36,466 nucleotides of DNA from Opitutia bacterium (GTDB lineage: Bacteria > Verrucomicrobiota > Verrucomicrobiia > Opitutales > Coraliomargaritaceae): positions 1 through 36,466 of the forward strand of contig JAQWIW010000025.1 in assembly GCA_029248665.1 (NCBI GenBank), written 5' to 3'. Below, one piece after another: positions 27,440 through 34,951 of this stretch. The stretch's first letter is position 1, and each line of letters begins with the position of its first letter. The notes beneath the pieces are model-generated. The model was not told where the DNA came from and made no database searches. It saw only the letters and a list, made by a program, of their open reading frames with translations. Made by a program: the position numbers and the translations under genes.

Positions 27440-28177
27440 ACTTGGAGCGTGGCTCGTGGCTAAGGCCTGATAAAAGTCTTTGTATTCGCCATTTTGTGCG
27501 ACAAGGGCGAGGGCCAAAGCATCCAGCAGGTCATCGGGTTGCCAAGGGCAAGGGGTTTTTTCAGCCTTAGGCTTAATCGGTGCGTTTGGGTAGTGCCCCA
27601 AATGATGTTTGATTAATTTGTGTCGAAGGCTTCGCCCGAGTTCTGTTTTTTTTGAGGGCTCGACTATGCTATTTCCATTGAGTTGCTTGAAGGCAATTTC
27701 TGGGTGGTATTCAAGCATTTGCTCGGAAGGGATGGCCGGATCATTCGCTTCACGCATTTTGGGAAATAAGTTGTAACATTGTTTCGAAATCTTTTTCCCG
27801 CTGATGGATTGAGAGCGTTGGCAGGCCTCTAAATAGTCTTGGGCGATGAGGGCTTCTTGAGGGGGCGCAGGAAATACTCGGGAGTGCCATTTTCCAAGTT
27901 CTGATTTCGCATATCGATCGAACGGCCTTGGGCTTTTATCGCCTGCTTTATAAAGAATCATATCAATGAGAATAATGGCCTGTTTAGGGGCTTTTCTCAG
28001 AAAAGGTTGAAGCGTTTCTGTGTAGTGTATTTGGGCGGGGTGATCAGACTGAAGCCAAGCGATTATCCATCCGCCACGACAGCCATCGATTCCTATCCAA
28101 TGGTTTGCTTTGGCTCCTTGGGTGGATGAATCTAGCTCGAGTGCTTCGTCTTGGTCTGCGTGTGTATGATCAGTCAC
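27398..28177 (-). CDS. DUF429 family protein (RNase H-like fold predicted for the family)
   Basis: A 259-residue protein with the hallmark 'GIDGCRGGW' strand (Asp31) near the N-terminus, 'FPAPP' and 'CYNLFPKMRE' motifs and 'DDLLDALALAL' near the C-terminus. This is the pattern of the DUF429 family, which structural comparisons place with RNase H-like enzymes; its biochemical role is unestablished. The first 25 residues are a poorly conserved-looking acidic leader, so translation could begin later. The start overlaps the end of the Y-family polymerase gene by 8 bases, indicating one transcript. The 3' end overlaps ftsK by 42 bases, tail to tail. Confidence 0.85.
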   Translation of the reverse strand: MTDHTHADQDEALELDSSTQGAKANHWIGIDGCRGGWIIAWLQSDHPAQIHYTETLQPFLRKAPKQAIILIDMILYKAGDKSPRPFDRYAKSELGKWHSRVFPAPPQEALIAQDYLEACQRSQSISGKKISKQCYNLFPKMREANDPAIPSEQMLEYHPEIAFKQLNGNSIVEPSKKTELGRSLRHKLIKHHLGHYPNAPIKPKAEKTPCPWQPDDLLDALALALVAQNGEYKDFYQALATSHAPSLKHIQVNENFSRA

Positions 28178-29408
28178 GTTCTATAGATAAATCAGGAATG
28201 TGATTAAAGGCAATACGCATGGGAGCTGCTTCGGCCGTTTTTTGGGCGATCATGGCATGGCCATAGCAAATTGAGCGACTCCCGTAGCGTTGTTTGATTT
28301 GGTCGATGGTTTGGAGCAGTTTCGCTCGTTGCTGTTCTTCGTGGGTTTCAAATAAGGATGGGGTGTGATTATGGGCATGGACGAGTCCCATAAGCGTGAT
28401 AGAAACTTTAGTTGGATTAGGAGTCATGGAAGGACGTGTCTCCCAAAGCATATTCATCAGTTTCGCTAGGGTTAAGGTGTCCTGAGTGGGTGAACAGCGA
28501 ACTTCTTGGCCCCAACGCCATTCAAAGCCAAATTTAACCTGCAAGATGAGATGCCCTGCGAAATAATTATTCATGCGTAAGCGATGGCAGGCTTTTTCGA
28601 GCATGCGGTGTAGAGTGGAAAAAGCCCCATTGAAAGTTCTTAGTGTTGGCGGTAAGACATGGGAGTGTCCAAAACTTCGTTTGTGGGTACTTTGTTCAGG
28701 TAGGGCAATCCCTCTGAGGGCATACCAAAAGCGATCGCCTTCAATGGAACCCCAAATCCGATGCAGTGTGCCGCGATCTGCTTGGCAGAGACTGGCGACA
28801 TCTAAGATCCCGTGGTTTTTGAGGCGAATGAGCATGCGAGCACCAATCCCAGTAATGTCATTTAAATCAAGAGAATCTAAGGCTTGAGGAAGTTGGGGGT
28901 GGTCGATGAGCATCAGCCCATTCGGCTTCTTCATTTTACTAGCGAGCTTGGCGATAAATCGATTGGGGGCGATTCCAATGGAGGCGGTGATATAAGGACC
29001 GATCGTTTTTTTAAGGGCGGTCTTAATCGCCTCTGCTTTTTCTATGGCGATTTTCGGCGATTGCCACTTGGGAGGAAGCCGTCCATACATCTCATCTATC
29101 GATAAAACTTCATCAACAAAGATGATTTCGTGTATAGTTTTGGTAATTAGGTTATGAATAGCGACATATTTTTCGTGTTTTGCTTGAATGAATTCAATTT
29201 CCGGGCATAAGACCCGAGCTTGGCGGACGGGAACGCCAGTTTTTACCCCGTAGTGCTTGGCTTCGTAACTTGCTGCAATACAACTAGTTGTTTCGACATT
29301 AATACTGGGAACAATAGCGATAGGCCGCCCTCTTAAATGAGGGTGACTTTCTTGTTCGACTGAGGCATAGAAGCTGTCGAAATCAATGAATAAGTACCGT
29401 AGCGCCAT
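28170..29408 (-). CDS. Y-family (DinB/UmuC-like) translesion DNA polymerase
   Basis: Low-fidelity polymerase that copies past DNA lesions. The 412-residue protein has the palm carboxylates Asp9 ('FIDFDSFYASVE') and Asp105-Glu106 ('LSIDEMY'), the 'PNRFIAKLASKMKKPNG' segment, a helix-hairpin-helix thumb ('ITGIGARMLIRLKNHGI') and a little-finger domain. Where UmuC/PolIV relatives have a clamp-binding QLxLF motif, it reads 'TPSLFE' before the 'LLQTIDQIKQRYG' end, so the clamp contact looks weakened or altered. Whether it is DinB or UmuC-like I cannot settle; no umuD/imuA partner is adjacent. Operon with DUF429; 71 bases separate it from mutS upstream. Confidence 0.9.
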   Translation of the reverse strand: MALRYLFIDFDSFYASVEQESHPHLRGRPIAIVPSINVETTSCIAASYEAKHYGVKTGVPVRQARVLCPEIEFIQAKHEKYVAIHNLITKTIHEIIFVDEVLSIDEMYGRLPPKWQSPKIAIEKAEAIKTALKKTIGPYITASIGIAPNRFIAKLASKMKKPNGLMLIDHPQLPQALDSLDLNDITGIGARMLIRLKNHGILDVASLCQADRGTLHRIWGSIEGDRFWYALRGIALPEQSTHKRSFGHSHVLPPTLRTFNGAFSTLHRMLEKACHRLRMNNYFAGHLILQVKFGFEWRWGQEVRCSPTQDTLTLAKLMNMLWETRPSMTPNPTKVSITLMGLVHAHNHTPSLFETHEEQQRAKLLQTIDQIKQRYGSRSICYGHAMIAQKTAEAAPMRIAFNHIPDLSIERD

Positions 29409-29454
29409 AGAATGAAGCTAAAGTAATAAAGAAAGAAGGGGGAAGGCATCAAGT

Positions 29455-29480
29455 AAATAGTGAACAAAAGTACACTATTT
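29455..29480 (-). terminator. Hairpin at the end of mutS, possible terminator
   Basis: AAATAGTG (29455-29462) and CACTATTT (29473-29480) form an 8-bp stem with a 10-base loop immediately after the mutS stop codon on the minus strand. No clean T-run follows, so it may be only a weak terminator or an mRNA 3'-end stabiliser between mutS and the downstream polymerase gene. Confidence 0.3.
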
Positions 29481-32098
29481 TAAGAAAAGAGGTCAATTTG
29501 TGGGGATTCTGTGGCAGGGTCGGCCATCTTTTTCATTTTGCCCTTTTTTGCGGTTGGCATAGCAGTGGCGGTGGTTTTATCCGCGGGTGCCTTGGGTGTG
29601 GTTTGCTGACTGTTGTTTTCTAAATGGTCGAGAATAGTTTTGGCACGATCAATCACAGAGCTGGGGAGTCCGGCGAGGCGAGCGACTTGAATTCCGTAGG
29701 AGCGATCGGCGGGCCCTTTGATAATTTGTCGAACAAAGATAATTTCGTCGTTCCATTCTTTAACCGCGATGGAAAAGTTTTGGAGTTTGCTAAGGCTTTG
29801 GGAAAGTTTGGTGAGTTCGTGGTAGTGGGTAGCAAAAAGGGTGCGGGGGCCGGCTTGGTTGTCAGTATGAAGGTGTTCGATCACGGCCCAGGCGATACTG
29901 AGTCCGTCATAGGTACTGGTGCCTCGTCCGATTTCATCTAGGATGATTAAACTGTTTTCGGTGTGGTTGTTGAGAATGTTGGCGGTTTCATTCATTTCGA
30001 CCATGAAGGTGGAGTTGCCTTGTGCGAGTTGATCGGAGGCACCGACTCGGGAGAAGATACGGTCTACGATGCCGATTTGACATTGGGTGGCGGGTACCCA
30101 AGCACCGGTTTGAGCCATCAGAACAATTAAGGCGATTTGGCGGATGTAAGTGGATTTTCCGGCCATGTTGGGGCCGGTGAGTAGGGCGATTTGTGGGTGG
30201 GGTTCGCCAGTGGTGGAAAGGTGGCAATCGTTGGGAACAAAAGCGTGCGTGCCAGCGAGTCCGAGAGGCGAGTCTTTGAGCATTTGTTCGACAACGGGAT
30301 GTCGTCCTTGCTCGATGTGGAGGAGCTTGGAGTTGTCTAGGGTGGGTTTACAGTAATCCCATTCGCGTGCTTTGTTGGCAAAGCCGATGAGAACATCAAG
30401 TTGGGCGATGGCTTCGGCGGTGGCTTTGAGTGTATCAGAATGGGCTAAGATGCTTTGAATGAGTTCTTGAAAGAGGGATTGTTCACGAGCGATGGCTTGT
30501 TCTTCAGCATGGAGAATGGCTTGCTCTTGTTCTTTGAGTTCAGGGGTGATGAAGCGTTCCGCATTTTTCATGGTTTGTCTGCGGGTATAGTCTTCGGGAA
30601 CACGTTCTAAATGGCTTTTGGTGATTTCAATGAAATAGCCGTAGGCACCGTTGTAGCGGATGCGTAAATTTTTAATACCGGTGCGGGCTTGTTCTTTTTG
30701 TTCAAATTCGGAGAGCCAGGTTTTACTGGAAGAGCTGAGGGCACGAAGTTCGTCTAGCTGAGAATCGAATCCGTTGCGGATGGTTCCGCCTTCATCGAGT
30801 TTGGAGGGGAGTTCATCAGCGAGTCCATTTGTGAGTAAAGTGGAGAGTGAATCAAAGGTATCGATTTGTTGGGCGATGGGCTCGATGGGTGAGTCAGGAA
30901 ATTCAGCGAGCAGGGCTTTGACTTGGGGAAGTTTTTCGAGGGAATCACGAATGCCTCCGAGTTCGCGGGGGTTTTGGATACGATTTTGGAGTCGTCCGAG
31001 GATGCGTTCGAGGTCACGAATTTGCTTTAAGGTATTGTGTAAATCGGTGGCGAGTCCTGGGGCTTGAACAAATTCTTGGACGGCATTTTGTCGCTTGTGT
31101 AATGCATCGAGATCGAGAAGAGGTTGGGCCATCCAGCGTTCGAGGAGTCGGGTGCCGGGGGCGGTGACGGTGCCGTCCATGGCATGAAGCAGTGAGCCGT
31201 ATTTATTGTTGCTATTGCCGGATGTGTTGGTGGCCGATTTGAAAATTTCGAGGTTTTGTTGTGTGGCGGGGTCGATGAGTAGGTTTTCTGAGGCTTTATA
31301 CTCTTCGATTTTCTTGATGTTTGCGGGGGTATTGCAGAGGGTTTCGCTGGCGTATTGGAGGACCGCACCGGCGGCACCGAGTGCGGGGTGTTGATCGGAA
31401 ATTCCGAAGCCATTTAAGTTTAAGACATCGAGGGTATCGCAAGTGGTTCGAGCACCAGCAATGGGGTCAAAATGATAATCGGGAATGGGGGTGAGGGTGT
31501 AGTTTTGCTTTAGGTATTGAAAGGTGTCGCACCAAGGGTTTTCTGATTGGGCCCATGCCTCAGAGGTTTTTTCGGGGATGAGGATTTCTTTGGGAGCAAG
31601 GCTTTCGATGAGGGGGGTGAGATTTTCGTGATGGGTATCGGTGGCAATGGCAAAGGTACCTGTGGTTAAATCAAGCCAAGCGAGGTGGGTCTGGGTTTTG
31701 GTGAATTCAATGGCGAGGAGGTATTGGTTGCGGTTGGCCTCAATTTGGTTTTCGGCTAGGCGTGTGCCTGGGGTGATGATGCGGGTGAGTTTTCGTTCAA
31801 CGATTTTGCCGGCGGTGGCGGGCTCCATTTGTTCACAGAGGGCAATTTTAATCCCTTGATTGAGTAGTTTTTGTAAATAGTTATCGGCGGCGTGATAGGG
31901 GATGCCGGCCATGGGGATGTCGTTGCGTTGGGTTAGGGTAATGCCGAGGAGCTTGGCCCCTTTTTCGGCATCTTGATGGAAGATTTCATAGAAATCGCCT
32001 AAACGAAAAAACAATAAGGTATCTTCAGACAACTGGCTTCGAATCGAATGCCATTGTTGCATCATGGGGGTTATTTTTTTTGTCTTTTCGTTTGGCAT
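29480..32098 (-). CDS. mutS: DNA mismatch repair protein MutS
   Basis: Recognises base mismatches and small loops and starts their repair. At 872 residues it is full length: mismatch-binding domain I with the Phe36-x-Glu38 wedge in 'GDFYEIF', connector, lever/clamp domains, and the ABC-type ATPase with Walker A 'GPNMAGKS' (642-649), Walker B 'ILDEIGRGTST' and 'THYHELTKL'. A Lys/Ala/Thr-rich linker precedes the C-terminal 'PQIDLFS', which fits the QxDLF-type clamp-binding motif seen in MutS proteins. The MutL partner is not in the window. The gene is strongly C-rich in its coding strand, consistent with its lagging-type placement right of the strand-bias flip. Confidence 0.97.
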   Translation of the reverse strand: MPNEKTKKITPMMQQWHSIRSQLSEDTLLFFRLGDFYEIFHQDAEKGAKLLGITLTQRNDIPMAGIPYHAADNYLQKLLNQGIKIALCEQMEPATAGKIVERKLTRIITPGTRLAENQIEANRNQYLLAIEFTKTQTHLAWLDLTTGTFAIATDTHHENLTPLIESLAPKEILIPEKTSEAWAQSENPWCDTFQYLKQNYTLTPIPDYHFDPIAGARTTCDTLDVLNLNGFGISDQHPALGAAGAVLQYASETLCNTPANIKKIEEYKASENLLIDPATQQNLEIFKSATNTSGNSNNKYGSLLHAMDGTVTAPGTRLLERWMAQPLLDLDALHKRQNAVQEFVQAPGLATDLHNTLKQIRDLERILGRLQNRIQNPRELGGIRDSLEKLPQVKALLAEFPDSPIEPIAQQIDTFDSLSTLLTNGLADELPSKLDEGGTIRNGFDSQLDELRALSSSSKTWLSEFEQKEQARTGIKNLRIRYNGAYGYFIEITKSHLERVPEDYTRRQTMKNAERFITPELKEQEQAILHAEEQAIAREQSLFQELIQSILAHSDTLKATAEAIAQLDVLIGFANKAREWDYCKPTLDNSKLLHIEQGRHPVVEQMLKDSPLGLAGTHAFVPNDCHLSTTGEPHPQIALLTGPNMAGKSTYIRQIALIVLMAQTGAWVPATQCQIGIVDRIFSRVGASDQLAQGNSTFMVEMNETANILNNHTENSLIILDEIGRGTSTYDGLSIAWAVIEHLHTDNQAGPRTLFATHYHELTKLSQSLSKLQNFSIAVKEWNDEIIFVRQIIKGPADRSYGIQVARLAGLPSSVIDRAKTILDHLENNSQQTTPKAPADKTTATAMPTAKKGKMKKMADPATESPQIDLFS

Positions 32099-32195
32099 TA
32101 TGCTTTAAAGGTTCCTTTCTAGCAGGTGTAGAGAAAAAATAAAGTCGTGACTTTAAAAAATGTAAAAAAATAAGAGGTTTAAGGATAGGAAGCGT

Positions 32196-32969
32196 ATGTC
32201 AGTAGCATTGAAAAGTTTGAAGATGGAGCGAGAGGGTGCACCTAAGGTGGTGATCGTCCATGGCTTGATGGGAAGCTTGCGGAATTGGCTATTGGTGGGG
32301 AAGGCTTTGGCTAATAATTATGAGGTGCATTTATTGGATTTAAGAAATCATGGTGAGTCGCCGTGGTCAGATTCAATGGATTGGGGGGCGATGAGTGCGG
32401 ATTTGGCAGACTATTTAGAGGGCGAGGGGATTGACGAGCCGATCTATTTGGTGGGGCATAGTTTGGGCGGGAAGGTAGCGATGCATTTTGCTACTGAGTT
32501 TAGTGAGCGTGTGGCAAAGCTAGTGGTCTTGGATATCGTGCCTAAGCCGTATGCACCTCATTATAAATCGGAATTTGAGGCGATGATTGAGCTGGATTTA
32601 GGGGCGTTAAAATCTCGGCAGTCGGTATCGGAGGCCTTAGAGGAAGCGATCCCTGAGGCGGGTTTTCGGGAATCACTGTTGACGAATTTGACTCGCAAGG
32701 ATGGGAGTTTTGCTTGGAAGCCGAATCTGAAAGTGCTGTATCGTAATTTAGAAACAATACGGACGAACCCTTTGAGCGAAGGACATTCTTTTCAGGGTGA
32801 GACTTTGTTGGTGAAAGGCGGAGCATCTGATTTTATTGAGGAGGGTGATGTTGATGCGATGCGTAAGTATTTTCCGGAGCTTACGTTTTTTCTGATGGAA
32901 GGGGTTTCACATAATCCTCATGTCGACGGAAGAGAGGCCTTAATCAATAAATTATTGGAATGGCTTTGA
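32196..32969 (+). CDS. Alpha/beta hydrolase (YbfF-like esterase)
   Basis: A 257-residue soluble alpha/beta-fold hydrolase. It has the oxyanion-hole 'VHGLMGS' (21-27), 'DLRNHGESP' (48-56), the nucleophile elbow 'GHSLGG' with Ser89, and a C-terminal catalytic His in 'GVSHNPHVDG' (His239 or His242). The overall pattern is that of the YbfF group of acyl esterases, but the physiological substrate is unknown. Divergent from mutS (97 bases). The polyprenyl synthase gene follows after 51 bases and may be cotranscribed. Confidence 0.85.
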   Translation: MSVALKSLKMEREGAPKVVIVHGLMGSLRNWLLVGKALANNYEVHLLDLRNHGESPWSDSMDWGAMSADLADYLEGEGIDEPIYLVGHSLGGKVAMHFATEFSERVAKLVVLDIVPKPYAPHYKSEFEAMIELDLGALKSRQSVSEALEEAIPEAGFRESLLTNLTRKDGSFAWKPNLKVLYRNLETIRTNPLSEGHSFQGETLLVKGGASDFIEEGDVDAMRKYFPELTFFLMEGVSHNPHVDGREALINKLLEWL

Positions 32970-33020
32970 TTTTTTAGCGAGTTCGATTACTTTCAATAAT
33001 CATCATTTAAATTTAATATA

Positions 33021-34052
33021 GTGAAGGAAACAAACCAACAGGAAATAAAAGACGCACTCGAAAAGGCACCGAGCTTTGAATCGATTGTTGCTCCTGTGCG
33101 TGGGTATTTAGCGACTTTAGATACTTATCTGCTTGAGCAGGTCGAGGTTTTGGAGCCAGAGGTGCAGGAACAAGTTAGGTATGTGCTGAGTCATAGTGGG
33201 AAACGCCTTCGTCCTATCTTGGTGGCTTACAGCGGGTGGCAGGAAGGCTTTGAAAGCAACGAGGATTTAATTCGTTTGGGGGCGATTTTAGAATTGGTCC
33301 ATTTGGCGACTTTGGTGCATGACGATATTTTAGATGAGGCGAGTATTCGTCATGGAAGCCCGACGGTGGCTGCTAAATATGGTAAAGATGCGGCAGTTTT
33401 AGTGGGGGATGTGCTTTTTGCCCATGCTTTGTGTTTGGCCTCAGAGTACGATACGACCGAAATTTGTCGTTCGGTAGCCTACGCAACGAGTCGAGTGTGC
33501 TCTGGAGAAATCAGTCAGACCTACGCAAAGAAAGAATTGAATTTTGATCGGAAGCATTACTTCCGAATTATTGAGCTGAAAACAGCAGAGTTATTTGCGG
33601 TGGCTTGTCGCTTAGGGGCATTGGTAGCAGGAAAATCTGACGCCGAGGCTAAGGCTCTCGAAGGCTTTGGTTTGCACTTGGGCTGTGCGTATCAGATTTT
33701 TGATGACGTGGTCGATTTATTCGCCAGTGAATCGGAAATCGGGAAGACTTTGGGCACCGATTTAGCCAATGGGAAATTCACGCTTCCTCTATTAATACTA
33801 TTGGAGAGCATGGAAAGTGAGGCCCGCTCAGCGTGGATTGAATTATACCAAGAAGGTCAGACGGATCTTGCTATCCAAAACTTAGAGGCTCTTTTGGTCA
33901 CCAATCCGATTTTAGACAAAGTTCAGGTAGAATTTGAAGAATGCCTAAAAAATGCAGATAAAAGTTTGGAGGCCTCAAGCCCGATAGATACTAGGCATTG
34001 TTGCAAATTAATGCAATTTGTCCGCCACTTATTTGATAGATTTTCGTTATAA
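33021..34052 (+). CDS. Long-chain polyprenyl diphosphate synthase
   Basis: Condenses isopentenyl diphosphate onto an allylic diphosphate to make a long trans-polyprenyl chain, probably the side chain of menaquinone or ubiquinone. The start is a GTG at 33021. The 343-residue protein shows 'GKRLRP' (60-65), the first Asp-rich motif 'DDILD' (101-105) and the second 'DDVVD' (228-232). The residue five before the first motif is a small Ala96, which in this family allows long chains; FPP synthases carry aromatics there. The IspH gene upstream in the window supplies its C5 substrates. An AT-rich inverted repeat follows the stop. Confidence 0.92.
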   Translation: MKETNQQEIKDALEKAPSFESIVAPVRGYLATLDTYLLEQVEVLEPEVQEQVRYVLSHSGKRLRPILVAYSGWQEGFESNEDLIRLGAILELVHLATLVHDDILDEASIRHGSPTVAAKYGKDAAVLVGDVLFAHALCLASEYDTTEICRSVAYATSRVCSGEISQTYAKKELNFDRKHYFRIIELKTAELFAVACRLGALVAGKSDAEAKALEGFGLHLGCAYQIFDDVVDLFASESEIGKTLGTDLANGKFTLPLLILLESMESEARSAWIELYQEGQTDLAIQNLEALLVTNPILDKVQVEFEECLKNADKSLEASSPIDTRHCCKLMQFVRHLFDRFSL

Positions 34053-34053
34053 G

Positions 34054-34083
34054 CTTTTAATTTTTATTAAAAAAAATTAAAAG
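34054..34083. terminator. AT-rich 12-bp inverted repeat between the prenyl synthase and ubiquitin-like genes
   Basis: CTTTTAATTTTT (34054-34065) is perfectly complementary to AAAAATTAAAAG (34072-34083), with a 6-base A/T loop. It begins one base after the prenyl synthase stop and ends five bases before the ATG of the ubiquitin-domain gene. It could end the upstream transcript, or lie in the downstream leader and hide the ribosome-entry region. Almost GC-free, so stability is modest. Confidence 0.4.
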
Positions 34084-34088
34084 TAATT

Positions 34089-34949
34089 ATGCGTTACTTC
34101 ATATTGCCCCTTTTGTTCCTGTTTGGATTAACAACAGTATTTGGTGGTTCTATGCAGATTTTCGTAAAAACGCTTACCGGTACCACATTAACTTTAGAGG
34201 TAGAGTCTTCGGATTCGATCTTTAACATCAAACAAAAGGTCGAAGACAAAGAAGGGGTGTCTCCCGGTCAGCAGCGATTGATTTTTGCGGGGAAAGAAGT
34301 AGAAGACGGACGTACACTTGCTGATTACAATATACAAAAAGAATCTACTCTGCATTTAGTACTGAGGCTTTTTGAGAAGAATTATGGAGTATTTACAACT
34401 AGTGGTGGAATTAGCGAAGGGAACGAACTGCACAATCACGGTTCTTTAGGCGGTGTATTTGCAATAAGTGATGGAAGTAGTGCATCCGTAACAAGTACGC
34501 AGGGCTTCATTTTATTTAATTTCATGGATGCTAGTCTAGGAAATCCCGAAGAGGAGGATGCGGATTTTGATGGAATGCCGGATACTTGGGAAAGTTCTTA
34601 TGGGCTCGATCGCTTCACAGCCAATGATGCTGATGACCTAGATGGCGACGGCTTAAGTAATCTAGAAGAATATATTGCGGGGACTAGCCCAATTGACAGC
34701 AATGATTCCTTTAATGTTTCAGGAAGCTTTAGCGTCGACCAATTTGAAATGAATCTCCCGACAATTAGCGGCAGAGAATACACCGTCCATGTCAGTACAG
34801 ACTTAGAAACATGGCATACCTGGACTACTATTTCTGGCAACGATGCTGAACACACCATAGAATTTAACCCATCTGCTTCAGAGATTACCGGAATGGATTC
34901 GAGCGCTGACTCCTATTTCTTTAAAATGTCTGTCGAAAAAATTGATTAA
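34089..34949 (+). CDS. Secreted ubiquitin-domain protein with calcium-binding C-terminal region
   Basis: A 286-residue exported protein. Residues 1-20 are a signal peptide (basic start, Leu/Phe core, 'VFGGS' end). Residues 22-94 are ubiquitin: by my hand alignment 58 of 73 positions equal human ubiquitin, with no gaps. The Leu8-Ile44-Val70 patch, His68 and the lysines equivalent to 6, 27, 29, 33, 48 and 63 are all kept; Lys11 is Thr. In place of the Arg-Gly-Gly end the chain reads Phe-Glu-Lys and continues. Next come a Gly/Ser/Asn-rich segment (100-150), a calcium-binding thrombospondin-3-like stretch ('DADFDGMPD' 157-165 and '[14 protein letters not shown]' 182-195) and a beta-rich end domain. 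It cannot be conjugated by the normal route but could mimic or bind as free ubiquitin. The ubiquitin part must be of eukaryotic origin; the rest is bacterial. Two bases separate its stop from the next start. Confidence 0.92.
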   Translation: MRYFILPLLFLFGLTTVFGGSMQIFVKTLTGTTLTLEVESSDSIFNIKQKVEDKEGVSPGQQRLIFAGKEVEDGRTLADYNIQKESTLHLVLRLFEKNYGVFTTSGGISEGNELHNHGSLGGVFAISDGSSASVTSTQGFILFNFMDASLGNPEEEDADFDGMPDTWESSYGLDRFTANDADDLDGDGLSNLEEYIAGTSPIDSNDSFNVSGSFSVDQFEMNLPTISGREYTVHVSTDLETWHTWTTISGNDAEHTIEFNPSASEITGMDSSADSYFFKMSVEKID

Positions 34950-34951
34950 GC

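Noticed and set aside
31027-31413. Longer open frames within mutS in other frames
   Set aside because: Pro/Ser-rich shadow frames caused by the strong C bias of the mutS coding strand.
34089-34949. Ubiquitin gene as eukaryotic contamination in the assembly
   Set aside because: The same open frame continues with a bacterial signal peptide before it and a bacterial calcium-binding tail after it, without introns or poly-ubiquitin repeats; base composition matches neighbours. Long-read confirmation would still be useful.
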